From Candidatus Tharpella sp. (GTDB lineage: Bacteria; Desulfobacterota; Anaeroferrophillalia; Anaeroferrophillales; Tharpellaceae), in assembly GCA_021161425.1 (NCBI GenBank), contig JAGHAQ010000061.1:1-43427 (forward strand): 43,427 nt of DNA, written 5' to 3'. Positions 1-8,728 of the stretch are shown here, one piece after another. The notes below the pieces were generated by a model. The model was given only the letters and a program-made list of their open reading frames with translations, was not told the origin of the DNA and ran no database searches. The translations under genes and the position numbers were made by a program. Every line of letters begins with the position of its first letter. The stretch's first letter is position 1.

Positions 1-26
1 CAGATTCTAGAAGGGTCTTAATAAAT

Positions 27-793
27 ATGCAACTTATCGATTCACATTGCCACTTGAATTTAAGTGCCTTTAACAACGATGTTGATGCTGCGGTTCAGCG
101 GGCTCAGGCTGCCGGGGTTGAGAAGATGATAGTTATCGGAACCAATATGGCTGATTCAATCAAAGCTATTGAACTGGCCCATCAATATCCGAGCATTTAT
201 GCAACAATCGGTATTCATCCCCATGACAGTAAAAATGCGGATGAGGTTGGATATGAACGTTTTAAGGCGTTGTCTGACGACCCCAAAGTCGTGGCGTATG
301 GGGAGATTGGCCTCGATTTTTACCGTGATCATTCCCCCAAACCGGTTCAGCGGCGCGAATTTGCCCGACAACTGAATTTAGCCGGGAGTTGGGTTTGCCG
401 GTGGTGATCCATGATCGAGATGCCCATCAAGAGGTATATGATATAATCTGTTCTGAAGAGGGGTACCGGCATGGCGGTGTTATTCACTGTTTTTCAGCAG
501 ATTATAACTGGGCTAGGCGTTTTGTCGATTTAGGATTTGTTATCTCGTTGCCGGGAACTATCACCTTTCCTAAAAGTTATATGCAAAAGGAGGTTGCCGA
601 AAAGTTGAGTCTTGATGATCTTTTGGTTGAAACTGATGCCCCTTTTTTGACTCCGATACCATATCGGGGTAAGCGTAATGAGCCGGCCTATGTCGGATTT
701 GTTGCTGAGGCGATCGCCAAAATACGTAAACTCGACCCCGATGAAGTTGCAGCGGTTACCAGTGCGAACAGCAAGCGAGTCTTTAATCTCTAA
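27..793 (+). pseudogene. tatD: TatD family metal-dependent hydrolase, interrupted by a 1-base frameshift
   Basis: TatD-family enzymes are metal-dependent DNases/hydrolases with a TIM-barrel fold. The first part (27-407) carries the N-terminal HxH metal motif (His7, His9), the GIHPH segment near residues 62-66 and GEIGLD near 92-97. It then runs into an unrelated tail. The rest of the family (VVIHDRDAH, GGVIHCFS, the LVETDAPFLTP metal/active-site segment) continues in the next frame to 793. Adding one C to the CC at 382-383 restores the usual reading LARELGLPVVIH and gives one 255-residue protein, the normal length. The start at 27 follows a purine-rich GAAGGG. A single missing base in a short C run could be a real mutation or a sequencing/assembly error, and the otherwise intact sequence favours an error or a very recent mutation. 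lolA follows 15 bases later. Confidence 0.85.
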
Positions 794-808
794 ATCGGAT
801 AAAATATT

Positions 809-1549
809 ATGATTAAAAATTTTTGCAGATCAATTTCTTGCTCTTTTTTATGGGTTTTCGGGCTGAGTCTTTTGATCATGGTTTCAGCTGTCGTGGTTGA
901 AGCAGTCGAAAAAAAGAGTGGTCCTGTTGCTGAAACAGCGCCGGCGGCAAAAATAGAAAAAATTGACAGCGAAAGCATTTTGGCGAAGATCAGGTGGCAA
1001 TACCGCAAAGAAGAAGCCTTTAATGGTCGCTTTACTCAGAAAACAACCTACACTGACAGCAACGAGACCACTTTAAGTATGGGCCTGATATGGATTCAGG
1101 GGCCGGACAAGATGCGCTGGGAATACCAGATACCGGAAAAGCAGATTTTAATCTCGGATGGCAAAACCCTCTGGTACTATACCCCGGACTTAAACCAGGT
1201 TATGACCGGTTCGGTAAAAGAGATCAAGGAAGCCCGGATTATCATCAACCTGCTTTCCGAACTCAAAGCGCAACCCAAGAAATTTGATCTTGTCGTCAGC
1301 GAGAAGAACGAAAGGATTGAGGTTGAACTCTCTCCCTTGGCAGGTGACCAGGCACCCCCTTTCCAGAATCTCAAGATGATTTTTTCAGAATCATCACTTA
1401 CTCTCATTGAGACCCGGATGGTTGACCTGTTTGCGAATGAGATTGTGATTACGTACAAGTGGCAAAGCGGTCCAGATAAGGCTTTGCCGCTCTCTCATTT
1501 CACATTTGTTCCGCCTGCAGGTTGTGACATTATGCCGTTAGGGCAATAG
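809..1549 (+). CDS. lolA: Outer-membrane lipoprotein carrier LolA
   Basis: A 246-residue exported protein. LolA is the periplasmic chaperone that takes lipoproteins from the inner-membrane LolCDE complex to the outer membrane. The N terminus is basic and then hydrophobic (residues about 8-30), like a signal peptide, followed by a linker rich in Ala, Glu and Lys. The mature part has the LolA pattern: FNGRFTQKT near residue 72, then SMGLIWIQGPDKMRWEY, IPEKQILISDGKTLWYY and QVMTGS, matching the strands of the family's open beta-barrel. Length is slightly above the family norm because of the long linker. The upstream Shine-Dalgarno sequence is weak. The gene sits 15 bases after tatD and may share its transcript. 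A T run follows the stop, but without a convincing stem. Confidence 0.85.
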   Translation: MIKNFCRSISCSFLWVFGLSLLIMVSAVVVEAVEKKSGPVAETAPAAKIEKIDSESILAKIRWQYRKEEAFNGRFTQKTTYTDSNETTLSMGLIWIQGPDKMRWEYQIPEKQILISDGKTLWYYTPDLNQVMTGSVKEIKEARIIINLLSELKAQPKKFDLVVSEKNERIEVELSPLAGDQAPPFQNLKMIFSESSLTLIETRMVDLFANEIVITYKWQSGPDKALPLSHFTFVPPAGCDIMPLGQ

Positions 1550-1631
1550 TCTTTTTTTTGTTTGTTAATGACAGGTTGACTTTTGCCTGTTTAATTGCTT
1601 AATTGAAATTTTATACAAATGGTTTATTGTT

Positions 1632-1647
1632 GCAACTATTTAGTTGC
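1632..1647. other. Short palindrome upstream of hflK
   Basis: GCAACTA-TT-TAGTTGC is a perfect 7-bp inverted repeat with a 2-base centre, 46 bases before the hflK start. It could be a protein operator or a small RNA hairpin in the hflK-hflC leader. No consensus known to me matches it. Confidence 0.3.
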
Positions 1648-1693
1648 GGCTCGAACTGTTAAGCTCCATAACTGATAATTGTAAGGAGATGAG

Positions 1694-2788
1694 ATGCCCT
1701 GGGAATATAATGGCGACGAAAATGACAGCAAAAAACAACCGGCTGACATTGAGGAGATCATTAAAAAGGTCTTTAAACGGGCTGAAAAGGGGTTCTCCGG
1801 TGGCTTGCCGGGCGGACCACTTGTGTTGATTATGATACTTCTGGTGGGTTGGTTGGCGACCGGGTTCTATATTGTCGGCCCGGATGAACTCGGTGTTGTT
1901 AAACGTTTTGGTGAAGCGGTTTATACGACTAAATCCGGCCCCCACTGGCACCTGCCGAAACCGATAGAGACGGTTTTAAAACCTAAAGTCACTCAGGTGA
2001 AACGCTTGGAGATCGGCTTTCGCTCACTCTCTACCGGTCCCCCGGCCCGTTATCAGTTGGTACCGCGCGAATCGATGATGCTGACTGGTGATGAAAATAT
2101 TGTCAACGCCCAGTTCATTGTTCAATATCGGATCAGTGATCCGATCGCCTATCTTTTTAATATCAATAACCAGACTGAAACTGTAAGGGTTGCGACGGAA
2201 GCCGCGATGCGTGAGGTGATCGGTAAAAATGACATTGATATTGTTCTGACTACCGGTAAAAACAAGGTTCAACAGGATTGTGAAAAACGCCTGCAGGATG
2301 TTCTTGATAGCTATAAAGCCGGTGTCGACATTGTTGCCGTCCAGCTCCAGGATGTGCATCCTCCCAAAGAGGTAATTCAGTCATTTCAAGATGTTGCCAG
2401 TGCTAAAGAGAATAAAATCCGCTTGATCAACGATGCTCAAGGGTACAGCAATGATATCCTGCCTAAAGCCAAGGGTAGAGCTGAAAAGATGACCAATCAA
2501 GCCCTGGCCTACAAGGCGGAACTGGTTAACCAGGCGACCGGTGAAGCGGATCGTTTTCTGGCCAATTTAATGGCCTACAAGATGGCTCCGCAAATTACCC
2601 GTAAACGGATGCAACTGGAGATGATGGAAGGTGTTTTAGGCGGTATTGACAAAGTCATTATCGATCCCAAGGTAAGCCGTTCTTTGTTACCATTGCTACC
2701 GCTTGAAGCCCGTCCGAACCTTAACCGTAGTATAATAGAGTCGGCCCAGACCGGGTCACAATCTCAGGTCGGGAGGGTTGGACGATGA
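1694..2788 (+). CDS. hflK: HflK, SPFH-domain membrane protein
   Basis: A 364-residue partner of HflC. In proteobacteria HflK and HflC form a large inner-membrane cage around the FtsH protease and limit its action on membrane proteins. A soluble N-terminal stretch with a Gly/Pro-rich segment is followed by one membrane anchor (residues about 42-61) and the start of the SPFH domain (VGPDELGVVKRFGEAV). Further on are the typical FIVQYRISDP and TEAAMREVIGK segments, then an Ala/Glu/Lys-rich coiled-coil region. The start has a clear AAGGAG six bases upstream. The stop overlaps the hflC start as ATGA, so the two genes are translationally coupled. Confidence 0.95.
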   Translation: MPWEYNGDENDSKKQPADIEEIIKKVFKRAEKGFSGGLPGGPLVLIMILLVGWLATGFYIVGPDELGVVKRFGEAVYTTKSGPHWHLPKPIETVLKPKVTQVKRLEIGFRSLSTGPPARYQLVPRESMMLTGDENIVNAQFIVQYRISDPIAYLFNINNQTETVRVATEAAMREVIGKNDIDIVLTTGKNKVQQDCEKRLQDVLDSYKAGVDIVAVQLQDVHPPKEVIQSFQDVASAKENKIRLINDAQGYSNDILPKAKGRAEKMTNQALAYKAELVNQATGEADRFLANLMAYKMAPQITRKRMQLEMMEGVLGGIDKVIIDPKVSRSLLPLLPLEARPNLNRSIIESAQTGSQSQVGRVGR

Positions 2789-3630
2789 AAATTGCAAAGT
2801 TAGGATTAATTGTTTTGGTGATTGCCGTAGTTTTTATCTACAACGGGCTTTTTATCGTTGATCAAACCCAGCAGGCGATGATTCTGCAGCTCGGTAAACC
2901 GGTCAAGGTAGTCAAGGATCCGGGACTTAAATTCAAGATTCCTTTCCTGCAGCAGGTGAGTTTTTTTGATCGCAGGCTGCTACACTACGATGCGGCGCCA
3001 GCCGAGATCATCACCAGTGATAAGAAAAATCTGGTTATCGACAACTACTCGAAATGGAGAATTACCGATCCTCTTAAATTTTATCAATCAGTGCGCACCG
3101 AATCCGGTGCTCAGTCACGGCTCGATGATATTATCTATTCACAGCTCCGGGTTGAATTGGGTCGGGAGACGCTTATTGATATTGTCTCCAAGGTGCGTGA
3201 AGAGATCATGCATAAGGTAACCGTCCAGAGTAACGATGCGGCGAAGGCTTATGGTATTGAGGTTCTCGATGTTCGGATCAAGGCCGCCGATCTGCCGCGC
3301 GAGAATGAAAAACATGTCTTTACCCGCATGCAGGCTGAACGACAGCGTCAGGCCAAACGTTATCGTTCGGAAGGTGAAGAAGTGGCCATCAAGACCCGCT
3401 CTCAAGCTGACAAGGAGCGCACCATAATCATCTCTGAAGCTTACAAGAAATCAGAACAGATCAAAGGTGAAGGGGAGCAGGCGGCGATTAAAATCTCTGC
3501 TGATGCTTATGGTCAGGATCCCGATTTTTACGATTTCTACCGCTCTTTACAAGCCTATAGTAAATCGTTGGGGGAACGCACGACCGTCGTCATGGATCGT
3601 GATGGTGAGTTCCTGCGCCATTTCAAATAA
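2785..3630 (+). CDS. hflC: HflC, SPFH-domain membrane protein
   Basis: A 281-residue second subunit of the HflK-HflC complex. An N-terminal membrane anchor (residues about 5-24) leads into the SPFH core (VDQTQQAMILQLGKPV near residue 26). The family markers DVRIKAADLP and FTRMQAERQRQAKRYRSEGEE are clear, followed by a charged coiled coil. The end retains the conserved DPDFYDFYRSLQAY segment. It overlaps hflK by four bases. ribF follows after 22 bases and may be on the same transcript. Confidence 0.95.
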   Translation: MKIAKLGLIVLVIAVVFIYNGLFIVDQTQQAMILQLGKPVKVVKDPGLKFKIPFLQQVSFFDRRLLHYDAAPAEIITSDKKNLVIDNYSKWRITDPLKFYQSVRTESGAQSRLDDIIYSQLRVELGRETLIDIVSKVREEIMHKVTVQSNDAAKAYGIEVLDVRIKAADLPRENEKHVFTRMQAERQRQAKRYRSEGEEVAIKTRSQADKERTIIISEAYKKSEQIKGEGEQAAIKISADAYGQDPDFYDFYRSLQAYSKSLGERTTVVMDRDGEFLRHFK

Positions 3631-3652
3631 TTAAAGGTTATCTTGAAATACC

Positions 3653-4579
3653 GTGCAGATATATAATAATTTTCGTGAATATTGCTTTCCACCTCAGAGT
3701 CAGGTGGTAGCGATTGGCAACTTTGACGGTGTCCATCTTGGACACCGTTCTCTTTTCGCCCTGGCGACTGCCAGGGCCAGAGAGCTCGGCCTGCAGGCTG
3801 CGGCTTTAACCTTTCGCCCACACCCTTTAAAACTCCTCTTTCCTGAACGCCGGATTTTTTTGATCACTTCCTACGAACGAAAAGCTGATTTGATCGCATC
3901 CTGCGGTATCGACAATCTGGTGATTGCTCCTTTTGATCACCAGTTTGCCGATCTTACGGCCAATGATTTTGTTGAGAATGTTCTGGTCAGGCACCTCGGG
4001 GCTGCCGTGGTCATCGTTGGTGACAACTACACCTTCGGTCGTAACCGCGAAGGTTCGCTTTCCCGGTTGCAGGAACTGGGCCGAGCTCACGGTTTTAAGG
4101 TCGAGGTGGCGCCTCCCTGTCGAGTTGATGGAGAATTGGTCAGTAGCACCAAGATCCGGGAAGCAATAATGCGGGGTGAGATTGAACGGGCCTCTCGTTT
4201 TCTAGGTCGTCCTTGCGCGATAGTTGGTCGGGTAGGGCGCGGTAAAGGGCGCGGTCGGGGTATCGGTTTTCCGACTGCCAACCTGGTTTCCGAGGTTGAA
4301 CTTTACCCCTGTGAAGGAGTTTATGCCGTCTGGGTCGAATATCAAAATGAGCGTTATATGGGGGTCGTCAATATCGGTTACAATCCTACTTTTGCTGACA
4401 CCGGCCTAACCGTTGAGGTTCATATCTTTGACTTTGATCAAGATCTTTATGGTCAGGATTTAAAAATTATCTTTGTTGAATATCTGCGCAAAGAAAAAAC
4501 CTGTTCCGGAATCGAAGAGCTGCGGCAATTGATTGCAACTGATGTTGAGAGGGCTCGACAAATTTTGCTGGCTTCATGA
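3653..4579 (+). CDS. ribF: Bifunctional riboflavin kinase / FAD synthetase
   Basis: A 308-residue enzyme that phosphorylates riboflavin to FMN and then adenylates FMN to FAD. The N-terminal nucleotidyltransferase domain shows GNFDGVHLGH near residue 23 and the STKIREAI segment. The C-terminal flavokinase domain shows GRGRGIGFPTANL, VYAVWVEY and MGVVNIGYNPTF. Length is normal. The start is GTG at 3653, chosen because it begins the conserved N-terminal strand and no ATG lies nearby. It stands between hflC and the rpsB leader. Confidence 0.95.
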   Translation: MQIYNNFREYCFPPQSQVVAIGNFDGVHLGHRSLFALATARARELGLQAAALTFRPHPLKLLFPERRIFLITSYERKADLIASCGIDNLVIAPFDHQFADLTANDFVENVLVRHLGAAVVIVGDNYTFGRNREGSLSRLQELGRAHGFKVEVAPPCRVDGELVSSTKIREAIMRGEIERASRFLGRPCAIVGRVGRGKGRGRGIGFPTANLVSEVELYPCEGVYAVWVEYQNERYMGVVNIGYNPTFADTGLTVEVHIFDFDQDLYGQDLKIIFVEYLRKEKTCSGIEELRQLIATDVERARQILLAS

Positions 4580-4745
4580 AAACCCCTCTCCCTTCGGTAT
4601 GTTGGAAAAATTGTTATTCTCGTACAGCCATCTTATGAATAATTACTCTTGGGGTGCTCGCTGCTAAGCATCAGCTTTTACTGTCTACCATTTCTGAATT
4701 TTTACATATACATCAAATTATAATCCCATAGAAAACTGGTACGGA

Positions 4746-4795
4746 GACCACACGAGAACTCTCTTTTCCCCTTGCAAAGTGAGCTTTCTTGTGGT
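4746..4795. repeat. Degenerate ACCACA...TGTGGT palindrome, copy 1
   Basis: Left arm ACCACACGAGAA (4747-4758) pairs with right arm TTCTTGTGGT (4786-4795) apart from a two-base bulge. It resembles the perfect palindrome at 5804-5848 and the element at 40069-40131. Dispersed intergenic sequences built from ACCACAGAGA-like words are, to my knowledge, common in deltaproteobacterial genomes. Confidence 0.45.
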
Positions 4796-4888
4796 AACTA
4801 GGCCGCGTTCAAATTCACACGTTTTCTTGTTTTGACTTAAGAGCTGACCGGGTTTCAGATCTGGATTGTCAGGATTTCAAGTCAAAAG

Positions 4889-4927
4889 ACAGATACCGCG
4901 GTGCCGGGTGGTCCGGTTGGTATCTGT
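4889..4927 (+). promoter_or_regulatory. Folded rpsB leader hairpin, possible S2 autoregulatory site
   Basis: ACAGATACC (4889-4897) and GGTATCTGT (4919-4927) form a perfect 9-bp stem. The 21-base loop contains a smaller CCGG/CCGG stem (4904-4907 with 4913-4916). It ends 52 bases before the rpsB start. Ribosomal protein S2 is known to control rpsB-tsf mRNA in proteobacteria through the leader, so this is a candidate site. I cannot match it to a specific known structure by eye. Confidence 0.45.
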
Positions 4928-4979
4928 TTAAGGAGAGAGCGGAGGTTAAACCAACATCTTTTATGTATGGAGAAACAAA

Positions 4980-5792
4980 ATGGCAATGGTAACAATGCGA
5001 CAATTGCTGGAGTCCGGGGTTCATTTCGGGCACCAGACCAAGCGCTGGAACCCCAAAATGAAAAAATATATTTTTGGGGCACGTAACGGGATCTATATTA
5101 TTGATCTCCAGAAAACCATCAAACTCTATCGGACAGCCTATAAAGCTATCGTCGACACTGTGGCCGAAGGCGGAGATGTTCTTTTTGTTGGGACTAAAAA
5201 ACAGGCCCAGGAGAGCATCAAGGAAGCGGCTGTAAATAGTGGTATGTACTGGGTCAACAATCGTTGGCTTGGCGGTATGATGACAAATTTTAATACGATC
5301 AAAAAAAGTATCAACCGGTTGCGTAAACTGGAGACCATGAAAGAGGACGGAACCTACGATCTGTTGCCGAAAAAAGAGGTTCTTAAGCTGGAGAAAAAGA
5401 GAGAAAAGCTTGAAAAGAACCTTGGCGGGGTCAAAAACATGAAGAAAGCCCCGGCTTGTATCTTTGTTATTGACACCAAACGTGAGACGATTGCGGTGGC
5501 CGAAGCCAAAAAACTGGGTATTCCGGTAGTCGCAATTGTTGATACCAACTGTGACCCTGACTCAATTGACTATGTGATTCCTGGTAACGATGATGCCATT
5601 CGCGCCATCAAACTTTTTTGCACGAGTATTTCCGAGGCTTGTATCGAAGGCCGGGCCTTGCGTGATGAGCGGCTTATGGCGCGTGAAGAAGAGGTCGAAG
5701 TTGTGGTTGATGATGGCAAAATGCCGATCGTCGAAAGAGTTGGCGAAGGTGAAAGTGACGTCGCCACACCGGCAGAAGAAGTCAAAGCTTAA
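4980..5792 (+). CDS. rpsB: 30S ribosomal protein S2
   Basis: A 270-residue small-subunit protein. Strong family markers include [20 protein letters not shown] at the N terminus, [15 protein letters not shown], the [12 protein letters not shown] segment, and [13 protein letters not shown] followed by [11 protein letters not shown]. The C terminus has an acidic extension after the conserved core. It heads the conserved block rpsB-tsf-pyrH-frr. A 17-bp perfect hairpin separates it from tsf. Confidence 0.98.
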   Translation: MAMVTMRQLLESGVHFGHQTKRWNPKMKKYIFGARNGIYIIDLQKTIKLYRTAYKAIVDTVAEGGDVLFVGTKKQAQESIKEAAVNSGMYWVNNRWLGGMMTNFNTIKKSINRLRKLETMKEDGTYDLLPKKEVLKLEKKREKLEKNLGGVKNMKKAPACIFVIDTKRETIAVAEAKKLGIPVVAIVDTNCDPDSIDYVIPGNDDAIRAIKLFCTSISEACIEGRALRDERLMAREEEVEVVVDDGKMPIVERVGEGESDVATPAEEVKA

Positions 5793-5803
5793 TTTAGTTG
5801 CAA

Positions 5804-5848
5804 TATAATTACCACAGAGACCACAGGGTGTTCTCTGTGGTAATTATA
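5804..5848. repeat. Perfect 17-bp inverted repeat between rpsB and tsf
   Basis: TATAATTACCACAGAGA (5804-5820) and its exact reverse complement (5832-5848) surround an 11-base loop. There is no T run after it, so it is not a standard terminator. In an rpsB-tsf transcript it could act as an attenuator, a processing site or an RNA stability element. The ACCACAGAGA word links it to the copies at 4746 and 40069. Confidence 0.8.
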
Positions 5849-5883
5849 AAATTTGATAAAACCTGTTCAATGGAGATTATATA

Positions 5884-6534
5884 ATGGCTCAGATTTCAGC
5901 GGCAATGGTCAAGGAGCTTCGCGAGAAGACCGGCGCCGGAATTATGGATTGCAAGGGCGCTTTAAAAGAGAAAGATGGCAGCCTCGAAGAGGCCTTGGTT
6001 TATCTGCGCGAGAAAGGACTGGCTTCAGCTTCTAAAAAAGGTGGCCGCATTACTTCAGAAGGGGTGGTGGCTTCATATATTCACGCTGGTGGAAAAATTG
6101 GGGTCATGGTTGAAGTCAATTGCGAGACCGACTTTGTTGCCAGGACCGATGCTTTTGTTGAATTTGTCAAAGATATCGCCATGCATATTGCGGCCGCAGC
6201 ACCGGTCGCTTTGGCGCGCGAAGATGTTGCTCCCGAAGTTGTTGAGAGTGAGCGCAGTATTTTTCGGACTCAGGCCTTAGATAGCGGTAAACCGGAGAAA
6301 ATCGTAGACAAGATCATCAACGGCAAGATTGAAAAATTCTTCAAAGAGAATTGTTTGATGGAGCAGGCCTTCGTTAAAGATACTGATCTTTCGATTGAAG
6401 AGTGCATTAAACAGATGATTACCAAAACCGGTGAAAATATAAGTATTAGACGTTACACTCGGTATGTTATGGGTGAAGGGCTGGAAAAAAGAAGTTGTGA
6501 CTTGGCCCAGGAAGTAGCTGATCAACTTAAATAA
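5884..6534 (+). CDS. tsf: Translation elongation factor Ts
   Basis: A 216-residue guanine-nucleotide exchange factor for EF-Tu. The N-terminal domain shows [16 protein letters not shown], and the core shows the characteristic [11 protein letters not shown] segment. It is shorter than the roughly 280-residue E. coli protein but matches the compact form found in many other bacteria. The start has GGAG eight bases upstream. The stop overlaps the pyrH start as TAATG. Confidence 0.97.
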   Translation: MAQISAAMVKELREKTGAGIMDCKGALKEKDGSLEEALVYLREKGLASASKKGGRITSEGVVASYIHAGGKIGVMVEVNCETDFVARTDAFVEFVKDIAMHIAAAAPVALAREDVAPEVVESERSIFRTQALDSGKPEKIVDKIINGKIEKFFKENCLMEQAFVKDTDLSIEECIKQMITKTGENISIRRYTRYVMGEGLEKRSCDLAQEVADQLK

Positions 6535-7307
6535 TGTCAACCTGTATTGAGAATAGCTCATTGTCTAAATTGTCTCCTGAAACCTCCGTGGCGCCGAAAT
6601 TGGCCTTTCGAAGAGTTTTGCTGAAACTTTCCGGCGAAGCTCTGATGGGGGCCGGTGAATATGGTATTGAACCCTCGGTGATTTCAGGTTTTGCAGAAGA
6701 AATTGTTGAGATCCATAAGCTTGGTCTGCAAACTGCGATTGTCATCGGCGGCGGTAATATTTTTCGCGGCATAACCGCATCCGCCAAAGGCATGGATCGC
6801 TCCACGGCTGACTACATGGGAATGTTGGCCACGGTTATCAACGGTCTGGCTTTACAGGATGCAATTGAGCGTCTTGGCGTGCAGGTTAGGGTGATGACGG
6901 CGATCTCGATGCATGAGGTCGCAGAGCCCTATATTCGGCGTCGGGCAGTGCGTCATCTTGAGCAAGGTCGGATTGTCATTTTCGTTGCTGGAACCGGTAA
7001 CCCTTTCTTCTCAACCGATACGGCGGCAGCCTTAAGGGCGATGGAGATTCAGGCCGATATAATTCTCAAGGCGACCAAGGTTAACGGTATCTATGACAGT
7101 GACCCGGTTACTAACCCTAAGGCCAGGCGTTTTGATCAGCTCAGCTATCTTGATGTCCTGCAAAGAGGCTTGAAAGTTATGGATGCGGCGGCAATCTCTG
7201 TCTGTATGGATAATAATCTGCCCATTCTCGTTTTCAATCTGACCGAACATGGCAATATCAAACGCGCCGTCTGCGGTGATGAAATCGGAACCCGTGTAGG
7301 CAATTAA
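6534..7307 (+). CDS. pyrH: UMP kinase
   Basis: A 257-residue hexameric kinase that phosphorylates UMP to UDP, from the amino-acid kinase fold. It shows [13 protein letters not shown] near residues 27-39, [12 protein letters not shown], a [16 protein letters not shown] segment, [16 protein letters not shown] and [14 protein letters not shown]. The start overlapping the tsf stop adds about 20 non-conserved N-terminal residues compared with usual family members. It is kept because of the TAATG coupling, although a slightly later start is possible. Confidence 0.95.
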   Translation: MSTCIENSSLSKLSPETSVAPKLAFRRVLLKLSGEALMGAGEYGIEPSVISGFAEEIVEIHKLGLQTAIVIGGGNIFRGITASAKGMDRSTADYMGMLATVINGLALQDAIERLGVQVRVMTAISMHEVAEPYIRRRAVRHLEQGRIVIFVAGTGNPFFSTDTAAALRAMEIQADIILKATKVNGIYDSDPVTNPKARRFDQLSYLDVLQRGLKVMDAAAISVCMDNNLPILVFNLTEHGNIKRAVCGDEIGTRVGN

Positions 7308-7342
7308 TTTTATTTGCGGCACCGTCAAAAGAGGAGTTAGAG

Positions 7343-7912
7343 ATGAGCCTGGAGATGGTTACAGAAGTTACTGACGAATGTAAAACCGGTATGCAGAAAG
7401 CGATAGAAGCCTTGAGACGTGATTTAGGCCGAGTTCGAACCGGCAGAGCTTCTCTCTCCCTGCTGGACGGAATAAAAATTGACTATTTTGGTACCCTGAC
7501 ACCTTTAAATCAGGTTGCTTCACTGGCTATTCCGGAAAGTCGTATGATCTCCATACAGCCTTGGGACAATTCTATAATCCCGCTCATAGAAAAAGCCATC
7601 AATAAGTCGGACTTGGGTATCAATCCCAGCAATGATGGCAAACAAATCCGTCTGGCAATTCCCAGACCTACCGAAGAGCGCCGTAAGGAGCTCGTTAAAG
7701 TTGTAAAAAAAATTGGCGAAACCAGCAAGATTTCATTGCGTTCAAATCGTCGTGATGGTATCGAGATGCTCAAATCTTTGGAAAAGGATAAAGATATCAC
7801 TGAAGACGAAAACAAAAAAGGTCAGACTGAAATGCAGAAACTGACCGACGAATTTGTCAAGCAGGTTGATAATGTAATTGCTGACAAAGAGAAAGAAGTG
7901 ATGTCTATTTAG
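7343..7912 (+). CDS. frr: Ribosome recycling factor
   Basis: A 189-residue factor that with EF-G splits the post-termination ribosome. It shows the family segments LRRDLGRVRTGRAS, LLDGIKIDYFGTLTPLNQVA, SIQPWDNSIIPLIEKAI, the DLGINPSNDGKQIRLAIP core and LTEERRKELVKVVKK-like RPTEERRKELVKVVKKIGE. Length is normal. A clear GAGGAG lies upstream of ATG. It is the last gene of the rpsB-tsf-pyrH-frr block. Confidence 0.97.
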   Translation: MSLEMVTEVTDECKTGMQKAIEALRRDLGRVRTGRASLSLLDGIKIDYFGTLTPLNQVASLAIPESRMISIQPWDNSIIPLIEKAINKSDLGINPSNDGKQIRLAIPRPTEERRKELVKVVKKIGETSKISLRSNRRDGIEMLKSLEKDKDITEDENKKGQTEMQKLTDEFVKQVDNVIADKEKEVMSI

Positions 7913-8053
7913 GGCTTTTAGCGTAGAACTTGATGCGTTGGTTTAAGTTAACCGGCCGCTTATTTTTAGGATGGCGGCCAAATAAAAACCCGCAATTGAA
8001 ACAGTAATTGAATAGAGCTGATTTAATTGCGGAACCTTAAAATGGAGGAAAGA
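7913..8053 (+). other. frr-ferredoxin spacer with two small hairpins
   Basis: GGCCGC (7954-7959) pairs with GCGGCC (7974-7979), and CCGCAATT (7990-7997) pairs with AATTGCGG (8025-8032). The second stem stops 21 bases before the ferredoxin ATG. Neither is followed by a T run on the + strand. They may mark the end of the frr transcript or a structured ferredoxin leader. Confidence 0.35.
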
Positions 8054-8221
8054 ATGTACGTAATTACTGAAGAATGTGTAGCTTGTGGTACTTGTGCGGA
8101 AGAGTGTCCTGAAGATGCTATCAGTGAAGCTGGTGATGTCTACGTAATCGACCAGGAAAAATGTGTCGAGTGCGGTGCTTGTGTTGAAGTGTGCCCGACT
8201 GATGCTATCGAAGAAAAGTAA
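8054..8221 (+). CDS. 2[4Fe-4S] ferredoxin
   Basis: A 55-residue small electron carrier. It has two classic CxxCxxCxxxCP motifs: Cys8, 11, 14, 18 and Cys37, 40, 43, 47, each followed by a D-A-I turn, which makes it a clostridial-type dicluster ferredoxin. The ATG at 8054 is chosen over an in-frame upstream start at 8027 because GGAGGAAAGA lies just before it and the family begins with the same MYVITEECVACG pattern. It is flanked by hairpins upstream and a strong terminator downstream, so it is probably a one-gene transcript. Likely partners are anaerobic oxidoreductases elsewhere in the genome. Confidence 0.96.
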   Translation: MYVITEECVACGTCAEECPEDAISEAGDVYVIDQEKCVECGACVEVCPTDAIEEK

Positions 8222-8248
8222 TAGTTTTTTCATTAATTGCATAAAAAA

Positions 8249-8275
8249 GGGCTGCCATCATGGCAGCCCTTTTTT
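8249..8275 (+). terminator. Strong intrinsic terminator after the ferredoxin gene
   Basis: GGGCTGCCA (8249-8257) and TGGCAGCCC (8261-8269) form a perfect 9-bp GC-rich stem with a 3-base loop, followed directly by six T residues. An A run in front could extend the pairing. It lies 27 bases after the ferredoxin stop. Confidence 0.95.
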
Positions 8276-8343
8276 ATGCCTTTTTCTGTCTTCATTATGA
8301 CTACAACATTTAAGTTGACTTTTCCTTACGGTAAACGTAAATA

Positions 8344-8373
8344 TTGTCACCGTTGTTAAGGGTGTAGTAAAAT
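8344..8373 (+). promoter_or_regulatory. Candidate sigma-70-type promoter for tatA/B-tatC
   Basis: TTGTCA (8344-8349), an 18-base spacer and TAAAAT (8368-8373) lie 20 bases before the tatA/B start. It follows the ferredoxin terminator, so a new promoter is expected here. A second -35-like TTGACT at 8315 has a poorer -10. Confidence 0.45.
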
Positions 8374-8392
8374 GTATATTTTAAGGTGAAAG

Positions 8393-8728
8393 ATGTTTGG
8401 TTTAGGACTTACGGAAATAGTTGTTATCCTGGTTGTTGCTCTACTTGTTGTCGGCCCCAAGAAACTACCGGAACTGGCTAAAACTTTGGGGCGCGGCCTG
8501 GCTGAATTCCGAAAAACGGCGGATGATTTTAAAACGAGTGTCTACCAAGATGAAGAGACCTCTACAAGTGACCGGCATAAAAGTGAAGAGCAGCGTCAAA
8601 TTAGTAAGATTCAGTATGCGGAAGACCCTCCGGCTCCTGCAAACAGCGAGCCCACGAAAAATCAAGGAATCGAAGCCAAACTTGCCGAGACAAGTGGTGA
8701 GAGCGATAGTGTAGAAGCCGGATCATGA
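8393..8728 (+). CDS. Twin-arginine translocase TatA/TatB-family subunit
   Basis: A 111-residue protein with one N-terminal membrane helix (residues about 3-20) followed by the hinge [20 protein letters not shown] and an amphipathic helix. The polar C-terminal tail is rich in Glu, Ser and Lys. TatA and TatB both have this plan. The VGPKKLP hinge and the DDFKTSV continuation look TatB-like, whereas TatA usually has FGxKKLP, so I leave the symbol open. Tat exports folded proteins with twin-arginine signals. Its stop overlaps tatC (ATGA). AAGGTG precedes the start. No second TatA gene is present in the window. Confidence 0.9.
   Translation: MFGLGLTEIVVILVVALLVVGPKKLPELAKTLGRGLAEFRKTADDFKTSVYQDEETSTSDRHKSEEQRQISKIQYAEDPPAPANSEPTKNQGIEAKLAETSGESDSVEAGS

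Larger units (their letters stand above)
4580..4979 (+). other. 400-base intergenic region and rpsB leader
   Basis: No gene is supported here. The region holds a 16-base stretch (4644-4659) repeated at 26556-26571, a degenerate ACCACA/GAGA palindrome (4746-4795), a possible -35 TTGACT at 4832 with only a poor -10, and a structured leader hairpin at 4889-4927. The last 50 bases carry purine-rich GGAGAG and GGAGG before the rpsB start. The layout suggests rpsB has its own promoter and a folded 5' leader. Confidence 0.5.

Noticed and set aside
1530-1559. T run after lolA as an intrinsic terminator
   Set aside because: The only stem before it is about four base pairs (TGCC/GGCA), too weak to call.
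4599-4667. 22-codon ORF after ribF
   Set aside because: No Shine-Dalgarno sequence and no recognisable motif; it overlaps the repeated 16-mer, so non-coding is more likely.
4832-4860. rpsB promoter at TTGACT with TCAGAT
   Set aside because: The -10 matches the consensus poorly, so it is mentioned only as a possible -35.
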